Source of the DNA: an uncultured bacterium | GTDB lineage: Bacteria > Bacillota > Clostridia > Oscillospirales > Oscillospiraceae | Reading direction: 5' to 3' | Assembly (NCBI GenBank): GCA_949840775.1 | Contig: CATKXO010000031.1 | Span: forward strand, 1 to 36,860 | DNA length: 36,860 bases | Shown here: positions 12,684 through 21,891 of the stretch, piece after piece | How the letters are laid out: the number at the start of each line of letters is the position of its first letter | How positions within the stretch are numbered: position 1 is the first letter of the stretch | Notes under the pieces: generated by a model | What the model saw: the letters and a program-made list of their open reading frames with translations, nothing else | What the model was told of the DNA's origin: nothing | Databases searched by the model: none | Translations under genes and position numbers: made by a program

Positions 12684-13469
12684 TTAGAGCTCAACTACCA
12701 CAGGGGAGTCCAGGGTGACAGGGCCGCCGATGGAGGCAGACACCGCCATGCCGCCGCTGCGGGTGACGGAGGCCTGAATCACACCTGCGGGCTGGACGTA
12801 GTCCCGGAGAAAGACGCCGCCGGGCAGGTCCCGGCTCTGGGCAATGGCGGCGGCCAGAGAGCCGGAGCCGCAGCTGCCCTCCCACATCAGCGTGCCGGCG
12901 GAGGGGACCTTGACCAGCGGGGTCAGCGTATTCCCGGACGGGTCCAGGAAGATCACGCCATAGGCCTCCGGGCCCGTGATGCGCTTTAAGACCGGCTCGG
13001 CGCGCTGAAAAAATTCCAGGCTGGGCAGGATGTTCTCCACAACCAGGTGGACAATGCCGCCCAGATGCACCAGCGTGCCGGGATGACCGTCCACCTGGGT
13101 CTGCTCCACAGACTGGGGCAGGGGCATCTGTGCCTGGGCTGTACCGGCAGACCAGTCCACATTTACTGTGACGGGCTGCCGGCAGCCGCTGACCTCCACC
13201 CTGACTTGGGGGAGGTCGCCCATCTCGTGGGCGAGCAGCATCCCGAAGGCCCGGGCGGCGTTGCCGCAAAACTCGCCGCCGGCCATTTCCAGCCGACGGC
13301 CTGTGCCGCCGGGAAGCGGCGGGCAGACAAAGCCCACCTGCTCCACGTCGGACCCCGGCAGGGCCATCAGCCGGGAGGCAGTCCGGACCCACTTCTCTTT
13401 TGGGACCGGGTCCAGGACAAAAAGGGTGATATTGCCTGCGGGGTCGGCCCGCTGAACCGTCAGATGCAT
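12684..13469 (-). CDS. DapF-fold amino acid racemase, probable histidine racemase (CntK-like)
   Basis: A 261-residue cofactor-independent racemase of the diaminopimelate epimerase fold. Its best likeness, from memory, is Staphylococcus CntK histidine racemase: ADPAGNITLFVLD at the N-terminus, VEQVGFVCPP, LEMAGGEFCGNAARAFG with catalytic Cys68, a VSGC strand, and LMWEGSCGSGSLAAAIA with the second catalytic Cys200. Two cysteines deprotonate and reprotonate the alpha carbon. True DapF differs around both cysteines. The gene starts 3 bases after the hutH stop, so it is co-translated with histidine ammonia-lyase, and histidine is the natural substrate to propose. It could make D-histidine usable by converting it to L-histidine. 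No metallophore genes such as cntL or cntM are nearby. Fold is secure; substrate is inference. Confidence 0.8.
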   Translation of the reverse strand: MHLTVQRADPAGNITLFVLDPVPKEKWVRTASRLMALPGSDVEQVGFVCPPLPGGTGRRLEMAGGEFCGNAARAFGMLLAHEMGDLPQVRVEVSGCRQPVTVNVDWSAGTAQAQMPLPQSVEQTQVDGHPGTLVHLGGIVHLVVENILPSLEFFQRAEPVLKRITGPEAYGVIFLDPSGNTLTPLVKVPSAGTLMWEGSCGSGSLAAAIAQSRDLPGGVFLRDYVQPAGVIQASVTRSGGMAVSASIGGPVTLDSPVVVEL

Positions 13470-13472
13470 GGC

Positions 13473-15041
<1,569 letters not shown>

Positions 15042-15142
15042 AATCATTACCTCGCTTTATCTATAGTTTCGGCTTGAGCCGGGAGTTTCTTAGACAGGGG
15101 CGGCCCCCAAAAGGGAGGGGTCCCTCTGAGGGCCGCAGATGG

Positions 15143-15631
15143 TCAGATGCCCTTGCGGGAAAAGCCGCCCGGGCGGGGCTTGTCGGTAAGCTGGCGTACC
15201 GGGATGCCGGGGTTCTTTTCCCGGGCCAGGACCAGAATCTCCTGGGTGTCTTTCCGGGTGAAGAAGAAGCGCTTGCTGGCGCTGCCGCGCCCGATGTGGA
15301 GGGCGATGAGCTCCGGGTGGTTCCGGTCCTCCACCACGATAGCGTTAATCTCTTCCCAGGGCCAGAAGTTGTAATTGGTGGTAATCTTCATCTGGTAGAA
15401 AATCTCCAGCCCCCGCTCCGTTACCGCTGCGTCCTTTTTAGACAGCAGGGTCAGGCCGTACAGCGCGGCGAAGATCAGGGCGATCTTAAAACGGGTGAAG
15501 ATACCGCCCACCAGCAGGAGAATTACCATGGCCCAGCAGCCGTAGATGACGTAGGGCTTCCGGGGTTTCAGTTCCCGGGGGGTATAGATGGGGCCGGACA
15601 GCCCGGCCCAGGGGAGGGAGTTTTTGCTCAC
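15143..15631 (-). CDS. Membrane protein with bacterial PH-like domain
   Basis: A 162-residue protein with two hydrophobic helices near residues 27-60 (YVIYGCWAMVILLLVGGIFT; IALIFAALYGLTLL). A C-terminal soluble part follows (residues 68-150) containing ERGLEIFYQMKITTNYNFWP, WEEINAIVVEDRNHPELIAL and RFFFTRKDTQEILVLAREKN. The alternating strands, the central P-W-E-E-I and the closing helix are typical of the PH-like domains that follow membrane hairpins in many small bacterial proteins. Ligands of such proteins are unknown. It lies between the NhaC gene and hutH on the same strand, so it is probably cotranscribed with them, but no role in histidine use can be read from it. Confidence 0.8.
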   Translation of the reverse strand: MSKNSLPWAGLSGPIYTPRELKPRKPYVIYGCWAMVILLLVGGIFTRFKIALIFAALYGLTLLSKKDAAVTERGLEIFYQMKITTNYNFWPWEEINAIVVEDRNHPELIALHIGRGSASKRFFFTRKDTQEILVLAREKNPGIPVRQLTDKPRPGGFSRKGI

Positions 15632-15708
15632 AGGACAGGTCCTTTCTTTTACCGGAGGTTTCTGGCGTCCGCCCCCGGAGGGGCGGACAGAGGTAAACGA
15701 TGGTTCAA

Positions 15709-17310
15709 TCAGGCGCTGATCTTGGGGGCCTTGCCGGCGGCGCGGCGGGCTTCCAGAGCCTTGAGGGCCTTCTCGTGGGCCTCGGCGGGGGCGCCGGCGG
15801 GCTTGCCGGCCTTGGTCTTGCCGAAGAGGTTGGTGTAGGAGCCGTCAGCCCAGAAGATATTGCGGCCCAGGAAGGCGGTGATGGCGGCGTAGATGGGATT
15901 GAGCAGGTTCACGAAAGCGAAGGGGAAGTAGACGAAGGGGGACATGCCGAACACGCCCTGCTGATAGGCGCCGCAGCCGGTCCAGGGGAACATGGCGGCC
16001 CACAGGGTGCCGCAGTCCTCCAGAGTGCGGGACATCATGTTCCGGCCCAGGCCCATCTCGTCGTATTTCTCCACGTACAGGGGGGCGGGAACGCCGATGC
16101 CCAGGAACTGGTCACACATGGTGGCGTCGCAGAACAGAGAGGTGAGCATGGTGGTGAAGATCAGGCTGCCCACGGAGTTGATCTTGTTCTTCAGCTTGCC
16201 GAACAGAGCCTCGGTGCAGCCGCAGCGCTCCAGGGCGCCGCCGTAGGCAACGGCCAGGAGAATCAGGTTGATGGTCCACATGGTGTGGTCCATGCCGCCC
16301 CGGTTGAGCAGGCTGGAGACGGTGAGATAGGAGTCGGGGCTTACGTTCAGGGCGGCGGCGGCCTCAGCCACCAGCTCGGGGAAGTCGGTGTCAACGCCGA
16401 AGCCGTAGCCATAGTGCAGCATGTCGAACAGGTCGGCCAGGCTGCCCACGCCCTGGAAGATCACGGCGAAGATAACGCCGGTGCCCACCGAGATGGCGAT
16501 GCCCACCAGACCGGGCAGCTTCATCACGCAGGCGGCAATGACTACCAGAATGGGGACCAGCAGGAAGGGGTTGATGTTGAAGCCGTCGGCCAGGACGATC
16601 TGAATCTCCTTGGCCACGGTGGGGTCGTAGCTGCCGCTGCTGGTGGCAACGCCCAGAATGGCGTAGCCGATGAGGGCGAGGATAAAGGTGGGGGCGGTGG
16701 TGGACACCATGGCGGTCACGTGGTCGAACAGGCCGGTCTCAGACACGGCGGCGGCCAGGTTGGTGGTGTCGGACAGGGGGGAGAACTTGTCGCCCACATA
16801 GGCGCCGGAGATGGCCATGCCGGCGGTGATGGGGGCGGGGATGCCCAGGCCGGCGCCGATGCCCAGCATGGCGATGCCCATGGTGGCGGTGGCGGTCCAG
16901 GAGGAGCCGCAGGCCAGGCCCACGATGGCGCACAGGATGCAGCCCACAGGCAGGAACAGCTGGGGCGTGAGCAGGTTCAGCCCGTAGTAGATCAGGGCGG
17001 GAATGGTGCCCGACATGAGGAAGGAGGCGACCAGCAGGCCCACGGTGCACAGGATCAGGATGGCCTCCATGGTGGCGTTCAGCCGGTCGATCATGCCGGC
17101 CAGCATGTCGGAGAAGCTGTGGCCGCAGACGCAGCCCACGATGCAGGCCACGACGATGGATACGGCCAGCGGCATGTGAGCGTCTACATAGGTCTCGCCG
17201 CTGAAGTTCAGGCCGTAGATCATCAGGCCCATCATGACTACGATGGGGAGCAGCGCCTCAACAACGTTGGGCAGCCGCACAGCGCGGGTTTTGGTTTCCT
17301 TGGTTGGCAT
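15709..17310 (-). CDS. NhaC-family Na+/H+ antiporter-type transporter, candidate histidine transporter
   Basis: A 533-residue inner-membrane protein with about a dozen hydrophobic helices, of the NhaC/ion transporter superfamily. The signature is AISGAYVGDKFSPLSDTTNLAA, with GLACGSSWTATATMGIAMLG before it; both are hallmark re-entrant segments of the family. Relatives include NhaC (Na+/H+), MleN (malate-Na+/lactate-H+) and several amino-acid transporters. It is the first gene of the minus-strand set leading to hutH, and no other histidine permease is in the window, so uptake of histidine or exchange for a product is a reasonable inference. A Pro/Ala/Lys-rich cytoplasmic tail follows the last helix. 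Start ATG 17310 follows GAGGGG. Confidence 0.9.
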   Translation of the reverse strand: MPTKETKTRAVRLPNVVEALLPIVVMMGLMIYGLNFSGETYVDAHMPLAVSIVVACIVGCVCGHSFSDMLAGMIDRLNATMEAILILCTVGLLVASFLMSGTIPALIYYGLNLLTPQLFLPVGCILCAIVGLACGSSWTATATMGIAMLGIGAGLGIPAPITAGMAISGAYVGDKFSPLSDTTNLAAAVSETGLFDHVTAMVSTTAPTFILALIGYAILGVATSSGSYDPTVAKEIQIVLADGFNINPFLLVPILVVIAACVMKLPGLVGIAISVGTGVIFAVIFQGVGSLADLFDMLHYGYGFGVDTDFPELVAEAAAALNVSPDSYLTVSSLLNRGGMDHTMWTINLILLAVAYGGALERCGCTEALFGKLKNKINSVGSLIFTTMLTSLFCDATMCDQFLGIGVPAPLYVEKYDEMGLGRNMMSRTLEDCGTLWAAMFPWTGCGAYQQGVFGMSPFVYFPFAFVNLLNPIYAAITAFLGRNIFWADGSYTNLFGKTKAGKPAGAPAEAHEKALKALEARRAAGKAPKISA

Positions 17311-17439
17311 AGAATGTACCCCTCTTTCTTAAATATGTTTCCTCTTCCGATTTCTCGCGGTCCGGCCAGATCTCCTTTTCCGGGAGGATGGTTTTCCAGG
17401 AAAAGGAGCCCCTCTCCAGCAGGGCCTTGATACAAAGGC

Positions 17440-17468
17440 ATTATAACATGTTTAATTGTTAAAATCAA
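17440..17468 (-). promoter_or_regulatory. Minus-strand promoter of the nhaC-hutH operon
   Basis: On the minus strand TTGATT (17463-17468), 17 bases, TATAAT (17440-17445). Confidence 0.85.
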
Positions 17469-17516
17469 CAAAAATATAGCTGAAAAATATTTTTTGGTTG
17501 GGCACTATCACAGTCT

Positions 17517-17541
17517 ACTGCTGATGAACTGTTTCAGCAGT
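17517..17541. promoter_or_regulatory. Inverted repeat between divergent promoters
   Basis: ACTGCTGA-N9-TCAGCAGT, a perfect 8-bp dyad in the 17469-17678 gap between the nhaC and fhs promoters. A regulator site is possible; nothing else stands out in this gap. Confidence 0.4.
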
Positions 17542-17678
17542 GCGGTGAATGATGAAAGAAGCCTTGCGGGAGAAGGGATACGGGGGACGGGACGACGGGC
17601 GGTTTGAAAAGCGGGCGTCAAAAGCGGGTTTTTCTTTCGGAATGAAAGTGTTTGTCCCGATGTGAGAAAAAAATGCGG

Positions 17679-17707
17679 TTTACTAGATTTGGTTTGTACG
17701 TTATAAT
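17679..17707 (+). promoter_or_regulatory. Promoter of fhs
   Basis: TTTACT, 17 bases, TATAAT at 17702-17707, 72 bases before the fhs start codon. Confidence 0.8.
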
Positions 17708-17779
17708 AGCGGCAGTGAATATACCGAGGGGAACCCCGGAAGGGGACAACAAAAATAAAATAACAGGAGGCCCACAGAG

Positions 17780-19453
17780 ATGAGCGTAAAATCCGACATC
17801 GAGATCGCCCAGGAGCACATCCCCCAGCGGATTACAGAGGTCGCCGCTGCCGCCGGCATCGACGAGAAGTATCTGGAGCTGTACGGCAACTACAAGGCCA
17901 AGATCGACTACAAGCTGCTCAGCGAGACCGCCGCCCCTGACGGCAAGCTGATTCTGGTCACTGCCATCACCCCCACCCCGGCCGGCGAGGGCAAGACCAC
18001 CACCTCTGTGGGCCTGGCCGACGGCCTGCGCAAAATCGGGAAGAGGTCCGCCGTGGCCCTGCGGGAGCCCTCCCTGGGCCCGGTGTTCGGGGTGAAGGGC
18101 GGGGCCGCCGGCGGCGGTTACGACCAGGTGGTGCCCATGGAGGACATTAACCTCCATTTCACCGGGGACTTCCACGCCATCGGCGCGGCCAACAATCTGA
18201 TGGCCGCCATGCTGGACAACCACATTCAGCAGGGCAACGCCCTGGGCATCGACGTGAAGCAGATCACCTGGAAGCGGGCGGTGGACATGAACGACCGCCA
18301 GCTGCGGCACATCATCAACGGCCTGGGGGGCAAGATGCAGGGCGTGCCCCGGGAGGACGGCTTTGAAATCACGGTAGCCAGCGAGATTATGGCGGTGCTG
18401 TGTCTGGCCTCCTCCATCACCGACCTGAAAGAGCGGCTGGGGAAGATGATCGTGGCCTACACCTACGACGGCAAGCCTGTCACCGCCCACGACCTGAAAG
18501 CGGAGGGGGCCATGGCCGCCCTGCTGAAGGACGCGGTCAAGCCCAACCTGGTCCAGACCCTGGAGGGCACCCCCGCCTTTATCCACGGCGGGCCCTTCGC
18601 CAACATTGCCCACGGCTGCAACTCCCTGATGGCCACCCGCATGGCCCTGAAGGTGGCGGACTATGCCGTGACCGAGGCGGGCTTTGCCGCCGATCTGGGG
18701 GCGGAGAAGTTCATCGACATCAAGTGCCGCAAGGCGGGGCTCAAGCCCTCCGCTGTGGTGATTGTGGCCACCGTCCGGGCGCTGAAATACCACGGGGGCG
18801 TGCCCAAGCCCGAGCTGAACCAGGAGAACCTGGAGGCCCTGGAGAAGGGCCTGCCTAACCTGCTCCAGCACGTGGACAATGTGAAGAACGTCTACGGCCT
18901 GCCCTGCGTGGTGGCCATCAATGCCTTCCCCACCGACACCAAGGCCGAGCTGGACCTGGTGGAGCAGAGGTGCAATGAGCTGGGGGTCAACGTGGCCCTG
19001 TCCGAGGTGTGGGCCAAGGGCGGCGAGGGCGGCATCGCCCTGGCCGAGGAGGTTGTCCGCCTGTGCGGGGAGCCCAACCGGTTCTCCTTCGTCTACGACG
19101 AGAAGGCCACCATTGAGGAGAAACTGAATGCCATCGTGAAGAAGGTGTACCACGGGGACAGGGCGGTGCTCACCGCCAACGCCAAGAAGCAGGCCCAGCA
19201 GCTGACCGATCTGGGCTTTGGCGAGCTGCCCATCTGCATGGCCAAGACCCAGTACTCCTTCTCTGACAACGCCGCCCTGCTGGGGGCCCCCAAGGGCTTT
19301 GAGGTCACGGTGCGCAACCTGAAGGTGTGCGCCGGCGCCGGGTTCATCGTGGCCCTCACCGGGGACATCATGACCATGCCCGGCCTGCCCAAGGTTCCCG
19401 CCGCCGAGAAAATCGACGTGGACGAGAACGGGAAGATTACCGGACTGTTTTAA
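17780..19453 (+). CDS. fhs: Formate-tetrahydrofolate ligase
   Basis: A 557-residue enzyme of full family length that reversibly couples formate, THF and ATP to 10-formyl-THF, ADP and phosphate. Visible are the P-loop [20 protein letters not shown] (residues 68-87), [40 protein letters not shown] and [11 protein letters not shown]. Start ATG 17780 follows AACAGGAGG. In acetogens it fixes formate; in histidine or purine fermenters it runs backwards and makes ATP. With ftcD, fchA and a formate channel nearby, the second role fits here. It is monocistronic: promoter upstream, strong terminator just after. Confidence 0.98.
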   Translation: MSVKSDIEIAQEHIPQRITEVAAAAGIDEKYLELYGNYKAKIDYKLLSETAAPDGKLILVTAITPTPAGEGKTTTSVGLADGLRKIGKRSAVALREPSLGPVFGVKGGAAGGGYDQVVPMEDINLHFTGDFHAIGAANNLMAAMLDNHIQQGNALGIDVKQITWKRAVDMNDRQLRHIINGLGGKMQGVPREDGFEITVASEIMAVLCLASSITDLKERLGKMIVAYTYDGKPVTAHDLKAEGAMAALLKDAVKPNLVQTLEGTPAFIHGGPFANIAHGCNSLMATRMALKVADYAVTEAGFAADLGAEKFIDIKCRKAGLKPSAVVIVATVRALKYHGGVPKPELNQENLEALEKGLPNLLQHVDNVKNVYGLPCVVAINAFPTDTKAELDLVEQRCNELGVNVALSEVWAKGGEGGIALAEEVVRLCGEPNRFSFVYDEKATIEEKLNAIVKKVYHGDRAVLTANAKKQAQQLTDLGFGELPICMAKTQYSFSDNAALLGAPKGFEVTVRNLKVCAGAGFIVALTGDIMTMPGLPKVPAAEKIDVDENGKITGLF

Positions 19454-19466
19454 TCCTGAAAGACAT

Positions 19467-19506
19467 AAAACCGGCCCCTCCCCTACTGGGGAGCGGGCCG
19501 GTTTTT
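19467..19506 (+). terminator. Rho-independent terminator of fhs
   Basis: AAAACCGGCCC-CTCCCC pairs with GGGGAG-C-GGGCCGGTTTT (one bulge) and ends in a T-run. The minus-strand small gene at 19483 ends inside it. Confidence 0.9.
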
Positions 19507-19644
19507 GGGGTCCAGTACTTGAATCTCCGGGTCCGGTGAGGACATATACATCTCCTCACACTCCTGCTGGGCCTGAATCAAAATGTTAACAGCCTTTGCG
19601 TTGGCCCGGGCCATGTTTAGGTACATCTCGTGATAATCTGCCAT
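19483..19644 (-). CDS. Small hypothetical protein (53 aa)
   Basis: Minus-strand frame MADYHEMYLNMARANAKAVN, then ILIQAQQECEEMYMSSPDPE and an acidic-basic end. It is a single amphipathic helix followed by a proline-rich tail. Similar tiny proteins (start M-x-D-Y-x-E-M-Y, middle I-x-x-L-I-x-A-Q-x-x-C-E-E) are, from memory, common in Oscillospiraceae and close relatives, with unknown function. ATG 19644 is the likely start; the frame stays open to 19881 but that part lies over structured non-coding DNA. The ribosome site is weak. The stop lies within the fhs terminator, so both genes share it. Confidence 0.6.
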   Translation of the reverse strand: MADYHEMYLNMARANAKAVNILIQAQQECEEMYMSSPDPEIQVLDPKNRPAPQ

Positions 19645-19694
19645 AGGAACACAACCATTCCGAGAGACAGCCGCAAGAGGTTGCCTCTCTGTTT

Positions 19695-19767
19695 TCTCAA
19701 CGGTTCCGCCCGCGGGGGGAGTGCACAGGAAGAAGGAGGGCTCCCCCCGCAGGGTTTCCCGTTGAGA
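19695..19767. other. Long nested inverted repeat
   Basis: Outer arms TCTCAACGG / CCGTTGAGA (9 bp, perfect) enclose GCGGGGGGAG / CTCCCCCCGC (10 bp, perfect) around a 19-base loop. It lies upstream of the 53-residue gene on its transcribed strand and could be a leader structure or a small insertion-type repeat. Confidence 0.65.
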
Positions 19768-19776
19768 CAAATAAAA

Positions 19777-19966
19777 GCGGCGCGGGGTTTGAATCCCCCA
19801 CACCGCATATCTCAGACACAAACTCTCAAATGCTACTTGAAAACGTGAACTTTTCTGGTATAATGAGAGCTGGTGCAGCAATGCTGTTGTGTGGGTGCTG
19901 CTTTCACCCGCATAGGGACGTGGGGTGTTCGCTTCACCCCGCGTCCTGCCTTATTCATTTGTCTCT
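19777..19966 (-). ncRNA. Candidate structured small RNA (about 190 nt)
   Basis: A minus-strand promoter (TTGTAT at 19996-20001, 17 bases, TATAGT at 19973-19978) would start RNA near 19966. The RNA would contain a 13-bp hairpin (GGGACG-type arms around 19915-19948), a second 8-bp hairpin over about 19890-19912, and possible end-to-end pairing (CTCAGAGAC-AAATG near the 5' end with CATTT...GTCTGAG near 19810-19835). It ends in an 11-bp terminator stem at 19777-19806 followed by TTTTATTT. No open frame with a ribosome site occupies it. Length and closing stem recall 6S-type RNAs, but I cannot match a family. Promoter and terminator are seen; the RNA is inference. Confidence 0.5.
19837..19864 (+). 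promoter_or_regulatory. Plus-strand promoter facing into the candidate RNA
   Basis: TTGAAA, 16 bases, TATAAT. It would produce a transcript antisense to the candidate small RNA, carrying the same two hairpins (GTGGGTG...CACCCGC and GGGACGTGGGGTG...CACCCCGCGTCC). No gene follows on that strand. Confidence 0.55.
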
Positions 19967-20015
19967 GAGAGTACTATAGCATATTTTGTCGAATAATACA
20001 AGGTGTTTTTCTAAA

Positions 20016-20054
20016 TAAATCCGGCCCGGTGGAGCGTCCATCGGGCCGGGTCTT
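20016..20054 (-). terminator. Terminator of the hutI-lrp transcript
   Basis: On the minus strand CCGGCCCGATGGA-CGC-TCCACCGGGCCGG, with one mismatch, followed by ATTTATTTA. The T-run is interrupted, so strength is moderate. Confidence 0.65.
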
Positions 20055-20056
20055 GT

Positions 20057-20494
20057 TTATTTGGGCAGGGGGACATCCTTCTGCTCGAAGTAGGCCCCCA
20101 GCTCCACAGAGGTCTGGGAGTCTCCGAACTGCTTGATGGCGGCCAGGAGGGTGTCCAGCTGGCGGGTGTCCTTCACGGCAAAGCGCAGCAGGGCGTTGAA
20201 CACGCCGATAACGTGGTGGTGGGCCAGAATGGCGGGGGTGTTTTCGCAGAACTGGCAGAATTGGCCGTACTTCTCCGGGGCGGGGGCCACCAGGATAAAG
20301 CCGGTCATGTTGCAGTCCAGCCGGTTGCGGTCGATGCTGATGGAGAAGCCCTTGATGACCCCCTTCTCCTCCATGCGGCGGATGCGCTCAGACACGGCGG
20401 GGGCTGTAAGCCCCACCTGGTCCCCGATGGATTTCAGGGTGGTGCGGCTGTCCCGCTGGAGGAGGTTCAAAATCTGATAGTCGGTGCGGTCCAT
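20057..20494 (-). CDS. Lrp/AsnC-family transcriptional regulator
   Basis: A 145-residue feast/famine regulator. The N-terminal winged HTH is MDRTDYQILNLLQRDSRTTL, SIGDQVGLTAPAVSERIRRM and EEKGVIKGFSISID, and the C-terminal half (residues 60-140) is the RAM ligand-binding and octamer-forming domain. Such proteins usually sense an amino acid. Its start codon overlaps the hutI stop (TGATG), so it is translationally coupled to hutI. A role as local histidine or glutamate sensor for the hut genes is therefore likely, though not shown by the sequence alone. A terminator follows. Confidence 0.93.
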   Translation of the reverse strand: MDRTDYQILNLLQRDSRTTLKSIGDQVGLTAPAVSERIRRMEEKGVIKGFSISIDRNRLDCNMTGFILVAPAPEKYGQFCQFCENTPAILAHHHVIGVFNALLRFAVKDTRQLDTLLAAIKQFGDSQTSVELGAYFEQKDVPLPK

Positions 20495-21717
20495 CAGTCC
20501 ACCACCACCGCGCCCTTTTTGATGACCGTCCTGGCCAGGTTGCTGCCCATGCGGTAGCAGATGTAGTCCAGGTCGGGGGCGTCCCAGATGACCAGGTCGC
20601 CCTGCTTGCCCGGCTCCACCGAGCCCACCCTGCCGGCCAGGTCAATGGCGGCGGCGGCGTTGAGGGTGACGGCGGTGAGGACCTCCTCCGGGGTGAGCTT
20701 GTATTTGAGGCAGCCCAGGTTGATGATGAATTGCAGGTTCAGGCAGGGGCAGGAGCCGGGGTTGAAGTCGGTGGCCATGGCCACCGGGACCCCGGCGCTG
20801 ACCATGTCCCGGGCGGGGGCGAAGACGGCCCCCAGGTAGAAGCTGGTGGCGGGGAGGAGGCAGGCAATGGTGCCCCCTTTTGCCATGCTGGCAATGCCCT
20901 CCGGGGGGCAGACGATGAGGTGCTCGGCGGAGATGGCCCCGATTTCACCGGCCAGAACGGAGCCGCCGATGGCCTCAATCTCGTCGGCGTGGATTTTGGG
21001 CCGCAGGCCGTACTTCAAGCCGGCCTCCAGTACCTGCCGGGACTCCTCCACGGTGAAGGTGTCGGCCTCACAGAACACGTCGCAGTATTTGGCGACGCCC
21101 TGCTGGGCCACCAGGGGCATCATCTCCTCGCACACCAGACGGATGTACTCCCCCCGGTTGGATTTGTACTCGGCGGGCACCAGGTGGGCCCCCATGAAGG
21201 TGGCGACCAGGTCGATGGGGTGGGTGCGGTTCAGGTTGTCGATGACCTGGAGGGCTTTCAGCTCGTGCTGGGTGGCCAGGCCGTAGCCGCTCTTGGCCTC
21301 ACAGGTGGTTACGCCGAAGTGGAGCATCTCGTCCAGGGCCTTCTCCGCCTTATGGGTCAGCTCCTCCTCGGTGGATTGGCGGGTGGCGTTGGTGGTGGAC
21401 TGGATGCCCCCCCCGGCGTTCTGAATCTCCAGGTAGGTCTTGCCGTGGAGCTTCAGGCCCAGCTCGTTCTGCCTCCAGCCGCCAAAAATCAGGTGGGTGT
21501 GGGCGTCCACCAGACCGGGGGTGACCAGGTTTCCCCCCGCGTCGATGGTCCGGTCCGCCGCCGGGGCGGGGCCGGTTCCAACCTGGGTGATGACGCCGTC
21601 CTCCATCAGGACCCAGGCGTCCCTCAAAATCTGGATGTTCCCCTGGTCCGGGCCGCTCTTGGGGCCGGTTCCCTGGGGGGTGGCCAGCATGCCGATATCA
21701 ATGACGATGGTTTTCAT
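20494..21717 (-). CDS. hutI: Imidazolonepropionase
   Basis: Hydrolyses 4-imidazolone-5-propionate to N-formimino-L-glutamate, step three of histidine breakdown. The 407-residue amidohydrolase has all metal and substrate motifs: DAHTHLIFGGWR (two metal-binding His), ATFMGAHLVPAEYKSNR, IHADEIEAIGGS, SAEHLI and ATDFNPGSCPCLNL with the metal-binding Asp. The start is ATG 21717 after GGAAAGGAA; the open frame reaches further upstream but only over repeat and terminator DNA. hutU lies upstream on the same strand, separated by a palindromic repeat and a terminator, so hutI expression depends on read-through or an unseen promoter. It overlaps the lrp gene by one base. Confidence 0.97.
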   Translation of the reverse strand: MKTIVIDIGMLATPQGTGPKSGPDQGNIQILRDAWVLMEDGVITQVGTGPAPAADRTIDAGGNLVTPGLVDAHTHLIFGGWRQNELGLKLHGKTYLEIQNAGGGIQSTTNATRQSTEEELTHKAEKALDEMLHFGVTTCEAKSGYGLATQHELKALQVIDNLNRTHPIDLVATFMGAHLVPAEYKSNRGEYIRLVCEEMMPLVAQQGVAKYCDVFCEADTFTVEESRQVLEAGLKYGLRPKIHADEIEAIGGSVLAGEIGAISAEHLIVCPPEGIASMAKGGTIACLLPATSFYLGAVFAPARDMVSAGVPVAMATDFNPGSCPCLNLQFIINLGCLKYKLTPEEVLTAVTLNAAAAIDLAGRVGSVEPGKQGDLVIWDAPDLDYICYRMGSNLARTVIKKGAVVVD

Positions 21718-21733
21718 GTTGCCATTCCTTTCC

Positions 21734-21767
21734 AAAAGAGGGGGCGTTTTGGGACGCCCCCTCTTTT
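21734..21767. terminator. Bidirectional terminator between hutU and hutI
   Basis: GAGGGGGCGT-TTTGGG-ACGCCCCCTC, a perfect 10-bp stem flanked by AAAA and TTTT. On the minus strand it lies between hutU and hutI and would lower hutI transcription. Confidence 0.88.
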
Positions 21768-21789
21768 CGTCGTTGTATTGTTGGTCATT

Positions 21790-21881
21790 TGTAGGGGCGC
21801 GCAGTGCGCGCCCGCGGGCGGCCAAAGGCCGCCCCTACGAGGATGCCGGTATTCTGCGGGCGGCTGATAGCCGCCCCTACA
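21790..21881. repeat. REP-like palindromic repeat, copy 3 (one and a half units)
   Basis: TGTAGGGGCGCGCAGTGCGC opens the unit, CCGCCCCTAC closes it near 21838, and an extra half (GCGGGCGGCTGATAGCCGCC then CCTACA) runs to 21881. Same end sequences as the copies at 6951, 8972 and 26018. Confidence 0.85.
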
Positions 21882-21891
21882 GAGGGATGGA

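Noticed and set aside
15700-17430. A 576-codon plus-strand open frame across the NhaC gene
   Set aside because: Extremely His/Gly/Asp/Gln-rich antisense of membrane-helix codons; no ribosome site or family.
19777-19806. tRNA-like T-arm sequence GGGGTTTGAATCCCC
   Set aside because: No acceptor, D or anticodon arms can be built around it; on the minus strand it is a GC stem followed by TTTTATTT, so a terminator explains it.
21790-21881. Possible CRISPR-like repeat-spacer unit
   Set aside because: The repeated ends are inverted palindromes dispersed through the window, not evenly spaced direct repeats; no cas gene is present.
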